Assembly (NCBI GenBank): GCA_002501655.1
Contig: DANY01000052.1
Span: forward strand, 2,823-37,276
DNA: 34,454 nucleotides
Direction of reading: 5' to 3'
Source: Methanoculleus sp. UBA303
GTDB lineage: Archaea > Halobacteriota > Methanomicrobia > Methanomicrobiales > Methanoculleaceae
Both the position numbers and the translations under genes were made by a program. This document shows positions 1 through 7,381 of this stretch, piece after piece. Numbering within the stretch: the first letter of the stretch is position 1; every line of letters begins with the position of its first letter. A model generated the notes under the pieces. It was not told the DNA's origin and made no database searches. It saw nothing but the letters and a program-made list of their open reading frames with translations.

Positions 1-85
1 GGGACGACTTCGGATGGGGACATCGTACGATCCCATGCGTCGGATGATTATATACAGATTCCTTATCGCAAACAGGCTCTCCGTA

Positions 86-518
86 TCACGCCTGCGACGC
101 ATACACTGAAGAAATCCACATGTCACGGGGGTAAAGGAAAGTATTGAGATGGGTATCTTTCCTGCAGCGTGAGATTGTGGTGTCAGCGGCTCCACAATCT
201 ATGAGCCGCTGCTCCTGAGCCCGGCACGAGAGTTGACGTTTCAGCGCCGGCAGGTTATCCTCGATCACATTCCAGACCGCATCCCGGTCGATTCCAGAAT
301 AGTGGTGGATAAGGATATTCCTCATCCCGATGATGTCCGGGGTTGCGGTCCTGAATTCCGAAGAGAGACCCCGCACCGCTTCCCCGATGATCTGGAGATG
401 GTAGATCACCCAGACCTGCGCCATCTCGTCGTCATAGAAGTAATCACGACCCCGGGCTGATACCTTTCCGAATCCGTTCAATGGCTTCCAGGACATCCAA
501 TACTCGCTCACGGTTAAG
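86..518 (-). pseudogene. hepT: HepT-like HEPN toxin remnant (DUF86), frameshifted
   Basis: HepT is the HEPN ribonuclease toxin of the MntA-HepT (MNT/HEPN) toxin-antitoxin family. The in-frame part from 448 down to 86 reads YFYDDEMAQVWVIYHLQIIG and then RNILIHHYSGID, which contains the catalytic R-x4-H-x-Y motif. The expected N-terminal helix (RVLDVLEAIERIRKG) is present just upstream at 518-449 but in another frame, which stops at a TGA after ISPGS. A one-base shift in the CCCGGGG run near 450 would join the two. After KRQL the frame runs on for about 48 residues that do not look like HepT, so the 3' end may also be altered. The sequence shows a broken gene; whether this is true decay or a sequencing error in the G/C run cannot be decided here. 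Confidence 0.72.
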
Positions 519-636
519 GGCCGCGCCTCACGTACGACCCTTGAGCGGATCCGCTCACGGAGCCCCGCTTCGGTCACCACATCGACCGGGCGACGGGGGA
601 GGAGCGCCCATGAAGTGGATGAGCAGATCAATCCCG
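515..636 (-). pseudogene. mntA: MntA-like nucleotidyltransferase C-terminal remnant
   Basis: Directly upstream of the hepT remnant, as in MntA-HepT modules, the minus strand encodes RRPVDVVTEAGLRERI followed by VVREARPL. This is the typical C-terminal strand and helix of minimal nucleotidyltransferase antitoxins. About ten residues earlier, in another frame, is SGIDLLIHF, resembling the metal-binding DIDLL segment. The GS motif and the middle of the domain are missing. The remaining piece is far shorter than the usual 95-140 residues, so the antitoxin is a deletion and frameshift relic and probably non-functional. Confidence 0.6.
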
Positions 637-710
637 GATCGCCACGTCGATAGCCTGCCGGCAGGACGACCCCCCGGGCAGGCCCCCGTCAGATACGTCC
701 CGCCGGACAC

Positions 711-1919
711 TCACCTCAGGTACGAGACGACCGGTTCCAGCTCCCGGTATCCGACCAGCTGCCCTGCAGTTCGACGCTGGGACTGATCGCCCCCATAGAC
801 CACAAACGATCGATCAGGGGTGTTGCCGGAAAGCCTGTTCCAGTACGTGATCTCTTTGAAGAAGTCGGAGCTTGCCGTTCTGCCCGACTTGATCTCGACC
901 GGGATGGGATCCCATCCATCATATTCGATGATACAGTCGATCTCATGCCCGAGTTTGTCCCGCCAGAAGTAGAGATTGGACGCTTTGCCCCGGTTAAACC
1001 GGAACTTCAGAAACTCGGATATAATGAGCGATTCAAAGAGCCCGCCTTTCAGGGGATGGTAAGAAAGATCGTCGGCACTCTGTATCCCGGCCAGGTGGCA
1101 GGCAAGACCGGGATCCGTAAAGTAGAGTTTCGGCATCTTCACAAGTCGTTTATTGAAGTTTTTGTGGTGGGGCCTGATCAGGACGATCAACAACGATGTC
1201 TCAAGAAGGGATAACCACTCTTTCGCCGTGTTATGGGAGATGCCGCAGTCATTCGCGAGGGACGAGTAGTTCACTACCTGTCCGGACCGATAAGCGCACA
1301 TCTTCATGAACGTCTGGAATGCCGAGAGGCTCTGCACCTGCTTGAGAAGGCGGAGATCGCGCTCGAGGTACGTCTGAATATACGACGAATAGAAGTCTGC
1401 CGGGTGAATGTTGCTGCTGTAGGGGCGGGGGAAGAGACCAGCATAGATGAGGTCCTCGTACCGTCCCGTCTCAATGCCGGCACTGGCAAGTTCCCTCATC
1501 GAGAGAGGAAGGAGTTTGACGATCCCGACCCGACCGGCAAGCGACTGGGATATTTGCTCCATCATCAGGAAGTTCTGGGACCCGGTGAGGATGAACCGTC
1601 CCGGCCCCGTATGCGCATCAAGAACACCCTGAAGATACGAAAAAAGCTCCGGAACCCTCTGCACCTCATCAAAGACCGCTCCGGTCTTCTCGTACTGTGC
1701 AAGAAAACTACGTGGATCCTCCTCTGCGAAGGCACGGGTGTCAGGATCTTCCAGTAATACATAGGGCAACTCCGGGAACACCGATCGAACAAGTGTTGTC
1801 TTTCCTGACTGGCGGGGGCCGATAACAGATACCGCTGGAAATCCAAGAGCGAGTGACCGGATCTTCTCCTCAGCATCCCGCCTGATGATGGGCTTCACCC
1901 CCTGCACATGCATGGACAT
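711..1919 (-). CDS. AAA_14/DUF4143 family ATPase
   Basis: A 402-residue P-loop ATPase. Walker A is GPRQSGKTT at residues 34-42, Walker B is AVFDEVQ at 81-87, and a sensor-like LTGSQ sits at 111-115. The C-terminal half is the DUF4143 region and ends with an EIDCII...PVEIKSG pattern (about 327-346) resembling a PD-(D/E)xK nuclease fold. Length matches the family, and the molecular role of these proteins is not established. They are common in archaeal accessory regions. The gene stands alone between nucleotidyltransferase relics. ATG codons occur at codons 1 and 3, and both lie in or beside a 37-bp palindrome with a TATA-like element just upstream, so the transcript is probably leaderless and the gene may be autoregulated. 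Confidence 0.9.
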   Translation of the reverse strand: MSMHVQGVKPIIRRDAEEKIRSLALGFPAVSVIGPRQSGKTTLVRSVFPELPYVLLEDPDTRAFAEEDPRSFLAQYEKTGAVFDEVQRVPELFSYLQGVLDAHTGPGRFILTGSQNFLMMEQISQSLAGRVGIVKLLPLSMRELASAGIETGRYEDLIYAGLFPRPYSSNIHPADFYSSYIQTYLERDLRLLKQVQSLSAFQTFMKMCAYRSGQVVNYSSLANDCGISHNTAKEWLSLLETSLLIVLIRPHHKNFNKRLVKMPKLYFTDPGLACHLAGIQSADDLSYHPLKGGLFESLIISEFLKFRFNRGKASNLYFWRDKLGHEIDCIIEYDGWDPIPVEIKSGRTASSDFFKEITYWNRLSGNTPDRSFVVYGGDQSQRRTAGQLVGYRELEPVVSYLR

Positions 1920-1952
1920 ATTGTAAATACAATTTACAATATGTCCATATAA
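1912..1952 (-). promoter_or_regulatory. 37-bp perfect palindrome over promoter and start of the ATPase
   Basis: Positions 1912-1948 form a perfect inverted repeat of two 17-bp arms around a 3-nt centre. The core arm reads GGACATATTGTAAAT. It covers the ATPase start codon (1917-1919) and reaches a TATA-like TTATATGG at 1945-1952 on the minus strand. A TATA there would start transcription near 1919-1925, giving an almost leaderless mRNA. The layout suits an operator occluding both promoter and start; the binding protein is unknown. Confidence 0.75.
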
Positions 1953-2081
1953 CTATCCCTGTAAGGGTCGGGCGAACTACTGCATTAAGCCATCTCCATC
2001 TGCAGGTGTGGGGCGGATCACCAGTCGCACGCGGGCTTCGCGCGAGAGGCAACAGTGCACATGAAATGTTAGAGGCAATGG

Positions 2082-2216
2082 TGCACTGCCCGGTTCCAGC
2101 TCCACCCAGAGGTCGAGGTCGCCCAGGGTGGGGCCGGAGGGCGACCCGGAGATCCTCATGTTCGTTGCGCCATGCTGCCTGGCTATCGCGAGGATCCGGG
2201 TCCGCTTCTCCCGGAT
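2082..2216 (-). pseudogene. Second MNT nucleotidyltransferase N-terminal remnant
   Basis: The minus strand reads IREKRTRILAIARQHGATN and then MRISGSPSG, followed by LGDLDLWVELEPG. This matches the N-terminal helix and the GS...DxD active-site region of minimal nucleotidyltransferases (typically HGARNVRVFGS...SDIDLLVELEPG). The GS and one D-x-D are recognisable, but the linker is degenerate, there is no start codon in frame, and the similarity ends after about 45 residues. It lies upstream of the ATPase, on the opposite side from the mntA/hepT relics. It is a fragment with no expected activity. Confidence 0.5.
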
Positions 2217-2238
2217 ACCAGGCCGGACCGACCGGTCT

Positions 2239-2766
2239 TTACTCCCGCCACCGTGGCAGCGTCAAGAGGTACTGCCGCACCATCTCTTCCGCCTTCGCGG
2301 GGGGCATCCCGAGATTCTCGGCCATCATCGGCGCATACCTCCCGACCGCCTCTTCCCGCGTAAGGCCCGGTTCGGTGAACCCCCCGTCCCGGTAGCAGTA
2401 GGTGCAGTAGATCGCGCTCCGCGACCCGTCCGCCTCCGTCCCGGCATCCTCGTCCCGGGCAAGGGGCATCCCGCAGCTCTCGCAGGTCGCAATCTCCCGC
2501 CCGGTCCACCGCTTCAGGCACGAGATCTGCTCCATCGCGAACCTCTCCGCCTTCTCCTGAGGGATCGCATACACCTGCGACAACGCCGCCCCGGCGACCT
2601 TCGCCATCTCGTCGATGGTGATGCCGGGTGCCGTGAACGCCCCGCCCCGGTAGCAGTTGGTGCAGTAATCCCTCGATGGCGCGCCGTCCGCTTCCGTCCC
2701 GAAATCCTCCTATCTGCCCATCGGCATCCCGCAACTCTGGCACGATCGTGTCTTCTCTCTCTCCAT
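2239..2766 (-). pseudogene. Tandem zinc-ribbon protein interrupted by an in-frame TAG
   Basis: From the ATG at 2766, preceded 7 nt upstream by a good ribosome-binding GGAGG, the frame encodes two copies of a putative zinc-ribbon domain. Each has a CxSCGMP motif and, about 25 residues later, a YCTxCYR motif. Copy 1 spans roughly residues 9-54 and copy 2 roughly 80-150. Codon 19 of the 175-codon frame is TAG (2710-2712), aligned with an Asp codon of copy 2. The frame downstream of TAG keeps all four cysteines of copy 1, so the nonsense change looks recent. Initiation at ATG 2607 would give a 122-residue protein with only the second ribbon. The family is small, cytoplasmic and of unknown function. 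Confidence 0.7.
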
Positions 2767-2866
2767 ATAACGTCCTCCGGACGATGAACTTCTCTAGAGA
2801 GAGACGAACCCGATCGGAGATAACTATTTGCAAAAAGGTTCCGGAGGAAGAAGTCGTGCTTCTGCC

Positions 2867-3316
2867 CTACTCGCGGGGCGGGAACCGGATCGTCATCCTG
2901 CCCCCGGCACCGGGTTCGAGCACCGCGTCGGGCTGGAGCGCCCCGGCGTAGCCGGCGAGGTAGGGTGCAGCCACCCGAACGTCTGCAAATGTCTCCCGGA
3001 TCGCTGCGCCGTCGCCCCCGAGGGTGATCGCGACGCTCCCGTCAGCGGCATCTCTCGGCTCACAGGGGATCCCCCACATCAGGAGGAGCCCCTCCATCAG
3101 GGTGGGGGGATCGAACTGCTCCTCGTTGCAGGCGAGGAGGGCCTTTCCATCCTCTGCGCCGAGCCGCCCGGCGATGGCGGCGACCTGCTTCACGAGGTCG
3201 GGGGAGGCGTCACGAAGGAGGTTCCGCACGAGCGGCCCGGCGACGTCGTGCCGCCGCAGGGACCGGGCTACCTTGATTAACTGCCAGTCCCGGGCAAATG
3301 AGGTACCGGTGCGCAT
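2867..3316 (-). CDS. Conserved hypothetical protein (149 aa)
   Basis: A soluble 149-residue protein that I do not recognise. It begins MRTGTSFARDW, has an amphipathic helical N-terminal half rich in Leu, Arg and Asp, and ends in a Gly/Ala-rich segment. There are no membrane spans, cysteine clusters or nucleotide-binding motifs. The start follows the stop of the upstream membrane-protein gene by one base (TGAGATG) with GAGAGGGTG just before it, so the two are translationally coupled. It is the last gene of the three-gene unit headed by the Lrp-type regulator. Confidence 0.75.
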   Translation of the reverse strand: MRTGTSFARDWQLIKVARSLRRHDVAGPLVRNLLRDASPDLVKQVAAIAGRLGAEDGKALLACNEEQFDPPTLMEGLLLMWGIPCEPRDAADGSVAITLGGDGAAIRETFADVRVAAPYLAGYAGALQPDAVLEPGAGGRMTIRFPPRE

Positions 3317-3317
3317 C

Positions 3318-3596
3318 TCACCCTCTCAGGACACCATAGGCCATCACGCAGAGGCCGAGGATTACAACGATACGAGAGAAGACCGCCGACCAGAGGATGA
3401 TGAACTCATCAGGCGTAAAGACGCTCACGAGGTCGGCAAACGTTATCCCCACGATCAGCGTAAAAAGCCCGTAGATGAAGTAGAGCAGCGTCTGCTGCCT
3501 GACAATCCGGTAGGCGTTGAAGATGATGGCGATGAGGAGCGCCCCCAGGAGAAGCGTCACAACCGCAAGCATCTGCTGCATGATCTCAATCTGCAT
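3318..3596 (-). CDS. Small membrane protein, about three transmembrane helices
   Basis: A 92-residue hydrophobic protein with predicted helices at about residues 6-26, 36-56 and 67-90 joined by short polar loops. A conserved-looking AYRIVRQQ follows helix 1. The overall pattern resembles small archaeal membrane families such as DUF7521, but that assignment is only a guess. The start has GGTGG about 7 nt upstream. It begins 10 nt after the stop of the Lrp/AsnC gene, which makes it a likely target or partner of that regulator. Confidence 0.78.
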   Translation of the reverse strand: MQIEIMQQMLAVVTLLLGALLIAIIFNAYRIVRQQTLLYFIYGLFTLIVGITFADLVSVFTPDEFIILWSAVFSRIVVILGLCVMAYGVLRG

Positions 3597-3606
3597 TCAA
3601 TTCCAC

Positions 3607-4038
3607 CTATGTCTGTTCCTTGACCTTCCTCACCGATATGATCGTCTGGATATCCTTCACCCCCGGAAGGCCGGAGAGGGGGATGAGCACGCTCCGCTTC
3701 AACTCGGATATGTTCTGCACCCGGACCTTGACAAAGAAGTCCCCGGGCTCCAGCACCTCGTAGAGTTCAAGGATGTCCGGGTGGTCCCGCATAAACTCCT
3801 CGACCTCCGGCTTTCCGTCCGGGTGGACCCTGACGTTCAGGAAAGCGACCAGGGTATGCTCAAAACACTTCTGGTTGATGACGATCGTGAACCGTTCGAG
3901 GATACCGGCGTTCTTTAACTTCTCGATCCGTTTAAAGACCGTTGACGGTGCGATGCCCAGCATCGAGCCGAGCTCTGCCATAGGCATCCGCCCGTCCCTC
4001 TGCAGCTCCCGAAGAATCGCATCGTCGATCTCATCCAT
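3607..4038 (-). CDS. Lrp/AsnC family transcriptional regulator
   Basis: A 143-residue protein of the Lrp/AsnC (feast/famine) family. An N-terminal helix-turn-helix occupies about residues 4-60 (DDAILRELQRDGRMPMAELG, then APSTVFKRIEKLKNAGIL). A C-terminal RAM-type domain follows, with VRVHPDGKPEVEEFMRDHP and the ligand-side EPGDFFVKV. Family members form dimers or octamers and sense amino acids or similar small molecules; the ligand here is unknown. The two genes immediately downstream (10-nt and 1-nt gaps) are co-transcribed in all likelihood. AT-rich TATA candidates lie at 4060-4091. Confidence 0.93.
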   Translation of the reverse strand: MDEIDDAILRELQRDGRMPMAELGSMLGIAPSTVFKRIEKLKNAGILERFTIVINQKCFEHTLVAFLNVRVHPDGKPEVEEFMRDHPDILELYEVLEPGDFFVKVRVQNISELKRSVLIPLSGLPGVKDIQTIISVRKVKEQT

Positions 4039-4059
4039 TCTTACAGTAGTTGCAGGCTC

Positions 4060-4091
4060 TTGGTTATTAAAATTCCGGATTTGTTTTTAAA
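4060..4091 (-). promoter_or_regulatory. Candidate promoter of the Lrp-family operon
   Basis: Two TATA-like stretches occur on the minus strand. ATTTTAATAACC (about 4061-4072) is roughly 27 nt from the start codon and would give a leaderless mRNA. TTTAAAAACAA (4081-4091) would give a short leader. Which is used cannot be told. Confidence 0.4.
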
Positions 4092-4244
4092 CAATCAGAA
4101 GGGTATTTACTATTTCTACTTGATAATGGGAGGAATACAGGGTTTTCACCGGGGTTCCGTCTGGTGATAAAAGAAGAAGGATTTCGTAAAAAAGAGGATA
4201 TAAAAATCAAAATTATGCCTATGTGGCGAAATATTATTTCTGTG

Positions 4245-5039
4245 TCAGCAAAAGATCGTTCCCCCGGGATTGACGATCCTGACGGGCCCGGGCCCACCCG
4301 CCGCCTCCCGGATGGCCGTATCAATGAACTCCCGGGCCGCGGCGAACGCGTGGCGCGCAGGCATTCCCCGGGCAAGGTGTGCGGTGAGCGCCGCAGAGAA
4401 GCAGCACCCCGACCCGTGCACCGAGTAGGGATAACGCTTACCGGAGAGCCGCATCACACCATCCCGGTCGACAAGGATGTCGACCGCCGCACCGCCGGCG
4501 AGATGTCCCCCCTTCACCACCACGGCCCCGGCGCCGAGGTCGAGGATCCGCCGGCCCGCCTCGGCCATATCGTCCAGGGTCGCAACCCGCATACCCGCAA
4601 GCACCTCCGCCTCCGGGAGGTTCGGGGTGACGACCTCCGCCCGGGGGATGAGCAGTTCCACAAGATCCGCGACGGCGTCCTCCGCGAGGAGCCGGTGGCC
4701 CGACGTCGATATCATCACCGGGTCGATGACGAGGGCGGCCCCGTCGGGCAGGGCCTCCGCAACGGCCCGGGTGTTGGGGCCGTTACCGAGCATCCCCGTC
4801 TTCCATGCCCCGACCGCGAAGTCGTCGGCGACCGCCTCCACTTGAGCCCGCACAGCCTCCGGGGGGAGCATCCAGGTCCCTCGCACCTCGTGGGTGTTCT
4901 GGGCCGTGACTGCTGTTATGACCGTCAGCCCCCAGATGCCGAGCGCCGTAAACGTCTTTAAGTCTGCCTGGATGCCCGCCCCTCCCCCCGAGTCGGAACC
5001 GGCGATGGAGCATGCGGCGATCATCTGCGCATCCGTCAT
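4245..5039 (-). CDS. thiD: Hydroxymethylpyrimidine/phosphomethylpyrimidine kinase ThiD
   Basis: ThiD phosphorylates 4-amino-5-hydroxymethyl-2-methylpyrimidine and then its monophosphate, giving the pyrimidine half of thiamin diphosphate. The 264-residue sequence has the ribokinase-fold N-terminal signature [17 protein letters not shown] at 14-30 and a central [14 protein letters not shown]. The C-terminal GSGC motif (209-212) forms the anion hole with the catalytic Cys. Many archaeal ThiD proteins carry a C-terminal ThiN domain; this one ends at the kinase domain. The gene is divergent from the AIR-synthase-like gene. Its own leader is about 30 nt if the shared TATA region near 5097 is used. 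Confidence 0.95.
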   Translation of the reverse strand: MTDAQMIAACSIAGSDSGGGAGIQADLKTFTALGIWGLTVITAVTAQNTHEVRGTWMLPPEAVRAQVEAVADDFAVGAWKTGMLGNGPNTRAVAEALPDGAALVIDPVMISTSGHRLLAEDAVADLVELLIPRAEVVTPNLPEAEVLAGMRVATLDDMAEAGRRILDLGAGAVVVKGGHLAGGAAVDILVDRDGVMRLSGKRYPYSVHGSGCCFSAALTAHLARGMPARHAFAAAREFIDTAIREAAGGPGPVRIVNPGGTIFC

Positions 5040-5092
5040 TCTTCAATTGTCGGCGTAGATCCGCTTGAATCTTTGCCTGTCCCACGCCACTC

Positions 5093-5101
5093 CTTTTATC
5101 T
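5093..5101. promoter_or_regulatory. Shared TATA region between thiD and the AIR-synthase-like gene
   Basis: CTTTTATCT on the plus strand is centred about 28 nt before the ATG at 5126, the spacing expected for a leaderless archaeal transcript. Read on the minus strand the same bases give GATAAAAG, which would start thiD transcription about 30 nt ahead of its ATG. One site may serve both genes. Confidence 0.5.
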
Positions 5102-5125
5102 GGTTTTGCATCGACTACTCTTACA

Positions 5126-6454
5126 ATGGATGTAGAAGAGATCAGCCGCCGGCACCTCGCTGCCGGCGCCCCTGACGACGATATCGTGCGCCTTCTTTCC
5201 CGGGATGTGCTCTCCATCAAGCGCCACCGCATAACCCCCGCCTACGCCGAGGCGTTCGCCCGGGCGGTCCTAACCGAAGCGAAGAACTCGACCGGTCTCT
5301 CCGGCGACCTCTTCACCTTTGAGCCCTCCGGCTCGACCATGGGTGAGTTCGGCGTCGGATCACGGGGGTCCGGGGACTTCTTCGCCCACCGGCAGCTCGC
5401 CCGCATCATCGGTCGGACGTCGGCCGCGGTCGGTGTCGACGAGATGGACGACGCAGGCGCCGTCTGTGCCGGAGGGGACTATATCATAACCACCGTCGAC
5501 GGGATGCACTCCCGCCTCTCCGACTTCCCCTTCCTCGCCGGGTTCCACGTCACCCGGGCGACGCTCCGGGACGTCTACGTCATGGGCGCAAAGCCCGTCG
5601 CCCTCCTCTCCGATATCCACGTCGCCGACGACGGCGACGTCGCGAAGATATTCGACTACACGGCGGGCGTCTCCGCTGTCGGTGAGGCCATGGGCGTTCC
5701 CCTCGTGACCGGCTCCACCTTGCGTATCGGCGGGGACATGGTGCTCGGGACCCGGATGACCGGCTGCGTCGGCGCCGTCGGCGTCGCGAACCACCTCACG
5801 GCCAGGAAACAGATCGCCCCCGGCGACGTCCTCCTCATGACCGAGGGGGCCGGCGGCGGGACCATCGCCACCGCCGCGATCTACTCCGGGTTCCCCGACG
5901 TCGTTGAGGAGACGATCAACCTCCACTTCCTCAAGGCCTGCGAGGCGCTCCTCGCAAGCGACATCCTCCCCGGCATCCATGCCATGACCGACGTCACGAA
6001 CGGCGGGCTCCGGGGCGACGCCTACGAGATGGCCGAGACCGCCGGGTGCCGGATCGTCGTCGTCGAGGACGAACTCCGGACGCTCGTGCAGCCGAAGGTC
6101 CTTAAGATGCTCGATACCCTCGAGATCGACTACCTCGGCGTATCCCTCGACGCCCTCCTGGTCGTCGCGCCGCCGGAGCTCGCGCCCGCGATCCGGCGGG
6201 TCGTCGAGTCCGCAGGTGTCGCTATGAAAGAGGTCGGCTATGTCGAGGAAGGAGAGCCCGAATCGGTCCTCTCGGTCGACGGCGAGATCCGGGACTTCAC
6301 GCCCCGGTTCCGGGAGTCGGCCTACACCCCGGTCAAGAAGGTCGTGGACGAAGATAAAAGGGATTTTGAGGAGATGAAGGCGGGAGTCGAGCGGGCGGCG
6401 GAAGCGGCGCTCGCAAAGAAGCTCCGGATCCTCTCCCGGCTCCGCTCTTCGTGA
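5126..6454 (+). CDS. AIR synthase-related protein (PurM/HypE/ThiL superfamily)
   Basis: A 442-residue protein of the ATP-binding AIR-synthase superfamily. An N-terminal extension of about 90 residues precedes the PurM-like core. The core shows VGVDEMDDAGAV (Asp-rich metal-phosphate site) and DGMHSRLSDFPFLAG, then ATLRDVYVMGAKPVALLSDI and a Gly-rich MTEGAGGGTIATAA. The TDVTNGGLRGDAYEMAE segment is typical of the second domain. The ending is charged and helical. Family members use ATP to activate an oxygen on a substrate or carrier protein. The substrate is unknown here, and HypE-type annotation by similarity would overreach because no hydrogenase maturation genes are nearby. Methanogens often keep such uncharacterised paralogues. 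Transcription is probably leaderless. Confidence 0.85.
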   Translation: MDVEEISRRHLAAGAPDDDIVRLLSRDVLSIKRHRITPAYAEAFARAVLTEAKNSTGLSGDLFTFEPSGSTMGEFGVGSRGSGDFFAHRQLARIIGRTSAAVGVDEMDDAGAVCAGGDYIITTVDGMHSRLSDFPFLAGFHVTRATLRDVYVMGAKPVALLSDIHVADDGDVAKIFDYTAGVSAVGEAMGVPLVTGSTLRIGGDMVLGTRMTGCVGAVGVANHLTARKQIAPGDVLLMTEGAGGGTIATAAIYSGFPDVVEETINLHFLKACEALLASDILPGIHAMTDVTNGGLRGDAYEMAETAGCRIVVVEDELRTLVQPKVLKMLDTLEIDYLGVSLDALLVVAPPELAPAIRRVVESAGVAMKEVGYVEEGEPESVLSVDGEIRDFTPRFRESAYTPVKKVVDEDKRDFEEMKAGVERAAEAALAKKLRILSRLRSS

Positions 6455-6510
6455 GCAAATCGGATGTATTCTCGATCGGAGGAGGGGTATTTGTTGTCTT
6501 CAGAGGAGGG

Positions 6511-6753
6511 TTATCGTAAGAGATCGTAGATTTGCTCTCTTGTCATACCCTCAAATTCTGCAACGTCGGTGACGATTGTGTTGAGTGTGGCCGTGCTGAG
6601 TTCGTCGTGAAGGGGCACAGTAACCCGGAGTCGTTCACCTCCAACAACTTTACGCATCTGGACGTGACTTCCGACCTGCCGGAGAAAAGAAAATCCAAGT
6701 TTTTCAAGGACTTTGATCGTCTCAAACCCACTAACAACCGGGTGCCGCGGCAA
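6511..6753 (-). CDS. hicA: HicA-type mRNA interferase toxin
   Basis: HicA toxins are small dsRBD-like ribonucleases that cut mRNA and are neutralised by HicB. The 80-residue protein starts MPRHPVVSGFETIKVLEKLG and has the signature GSHVQMR with the catalytic His at residue 30. It continues with VTVPLHDELSTATL and the final helix EGMTREQIYDLL, all standard HicA features. It overlaps the hicB reading frame by 23 bp, so translation is coupled. Unlike many bacterial pairs, the antitoxin gene comes first in the transcript. No internal defects are visible. Confidence 0.92.
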   Translation of the reverse strand: MPRHPVVSGFETIKVLEKLGFSFLRQVGSHVQMRKVVGGERLRVTVPLHDELSTATLNTIVTDVAEFEGMTREQIYDLLR

Positions 6754-7006
6754 TGATATCGACCTTGTATTCGAAATTTGATGGGATGTGGCTTTCCTGT
6801 TCGTGAGTTTCTGATTTGTATCTGGTTACAATGGTGATCTGTTCTCCCGCTTCGAGTTCTCCCGTGTAATGGAGCGACGTTGCTTCCAGGATGTTGTCGA
6901 TGAGTTCTCCAACGCTCTTGCCCTGGGTATAGATGGCATTTTCAGGTGCATGTGCGCTGGCGCTCCACCATCCTTCAGCATAGGTTACTTCAAATGTGAC
7001 CAGCAT
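6731..7006 (-). CDS. hicB: HicB-type antitoxin, short form
   Basis: A 91-residue antitoxin with the HicB partial RNase-H-like fold: LVTFEVTYAEGWWSASAHA, then IYTQGKSVGELIDNILEAT and a final beta strand. No C-terminal helix-turn-helix or ribbon-helix-helix is present, so DNA binding would need another region or the HicA complex. I prefer the ATG at 7006. The frame can be opened at a GTG at 7018, but that codon lies inside an inverted repeat (7011-7028) that looks like an operator. Its 3' end overlaps hicA. Regulatory repeats lie immediately upstream. Confidence 0.88.
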   Translation of the reverse strand: MLVTFEVTYAEGWWSASAHAPENAIYTQGKSVGELIDNILEATSLHYTGELEAGEQITIVTRYKSETHEQESHIPSNFEYKVDIIAAAPGC

Positions 7007-7010
7007 GACG

Positions 7011-7028
7011 TTACACACCCTTGTGTAA
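7011..7028. promoter_or_regulatory. Inverted repeat at the hicB start
   Basis: TTACACA and TGTGTAA are perfect 7-bp arms around CCCT, ending 4 nt before the preferred hicB ATG. A TATA-like AAACTTATCC on the minus strand near 7050-7058 would place the transcription start close to this repeat, as expected for a repressor site. Confidence 0.55.
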
Positions 7029-7061
7029 TTGGAGTATTGGGCTTTTCAGGGATAAGTTTGA

Positions 7062-7095
7062 TGGTAACAGGGTTACCACATCCAGAGTAACCCTG
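7062..7095. promoter_or_regulatory. Overlapping inverted repeats upstream of hicBA
   Basis: Two repeats share sequence. TGGTAAC/GTTACCA (7062-7078, 3-nt centre) is overlapped by CAGGGTTAC (7068-7076) pairing with GTAACCCTG (7087-7095) across a 10-nt loop. They lie just upstream of the candidate hicB TATA element. They could be tandem operators or alternative hairpins. Confidence 0.45.
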
Positions 7096-7117
7096 CTCCT
7101 TGGTGTTGGTTTAGTCA

Positions 7118-7381
7118 TTAACGCAGGGAGCAACGGTTGTAGAACTCTTTTCCAGTCATCATCTGCTGGACACGCACGCCGAGGTCGACGAGATCGATAT
7201 CCTCGGTCAGAGGGATGTCGTCCTCCTCATCTGCCGGCAGCAGGGCGACGTCCTTGGCAACGGCCTCGTCGTCATGAATCGCGCTCTTTCCTCCGATCCC
7301 GGGTATGCGGCGGGCCTCGAGGCGGCGGGACAGGAGGGCACGCCGACGGGGGAGGGGAGAGCAGCCCCCCGTTCCCCTCAC
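7118..7381 (-). CDS. Uncertain ORF after the serpin (87 codons)
   Basis: An 87-codon frame opening with GTG in a 4-nt overlap (GTGA) with the serpin stop. The first 30 residues are Arg/Gly-rich and unconvincing. The C-terminal 50 residues, including DEEDDIPLTEDIDLVDLGVR, look like real acidic protein sequence. It could be a short downstream cistron, or the tail of a decayed gene whose 5' part was lost. I recognise no family. Confidence 0.3.
   Translation of the reverse strand: MRGTGGCSPLPRRRALLSRRLEARRIPGIGGKSAIHDDEAVAKDVALLPADEEDDIPLTEDIDLVDLGVRVQQMMTGKEFYNRCSLR

Noticed and set aside
2710..2712. TAG as a pyrrolysine codon
   Set aside because: It aligns with Asp in the duplicate domain and no pyl genes lie in the window; kept only as a question under findings.
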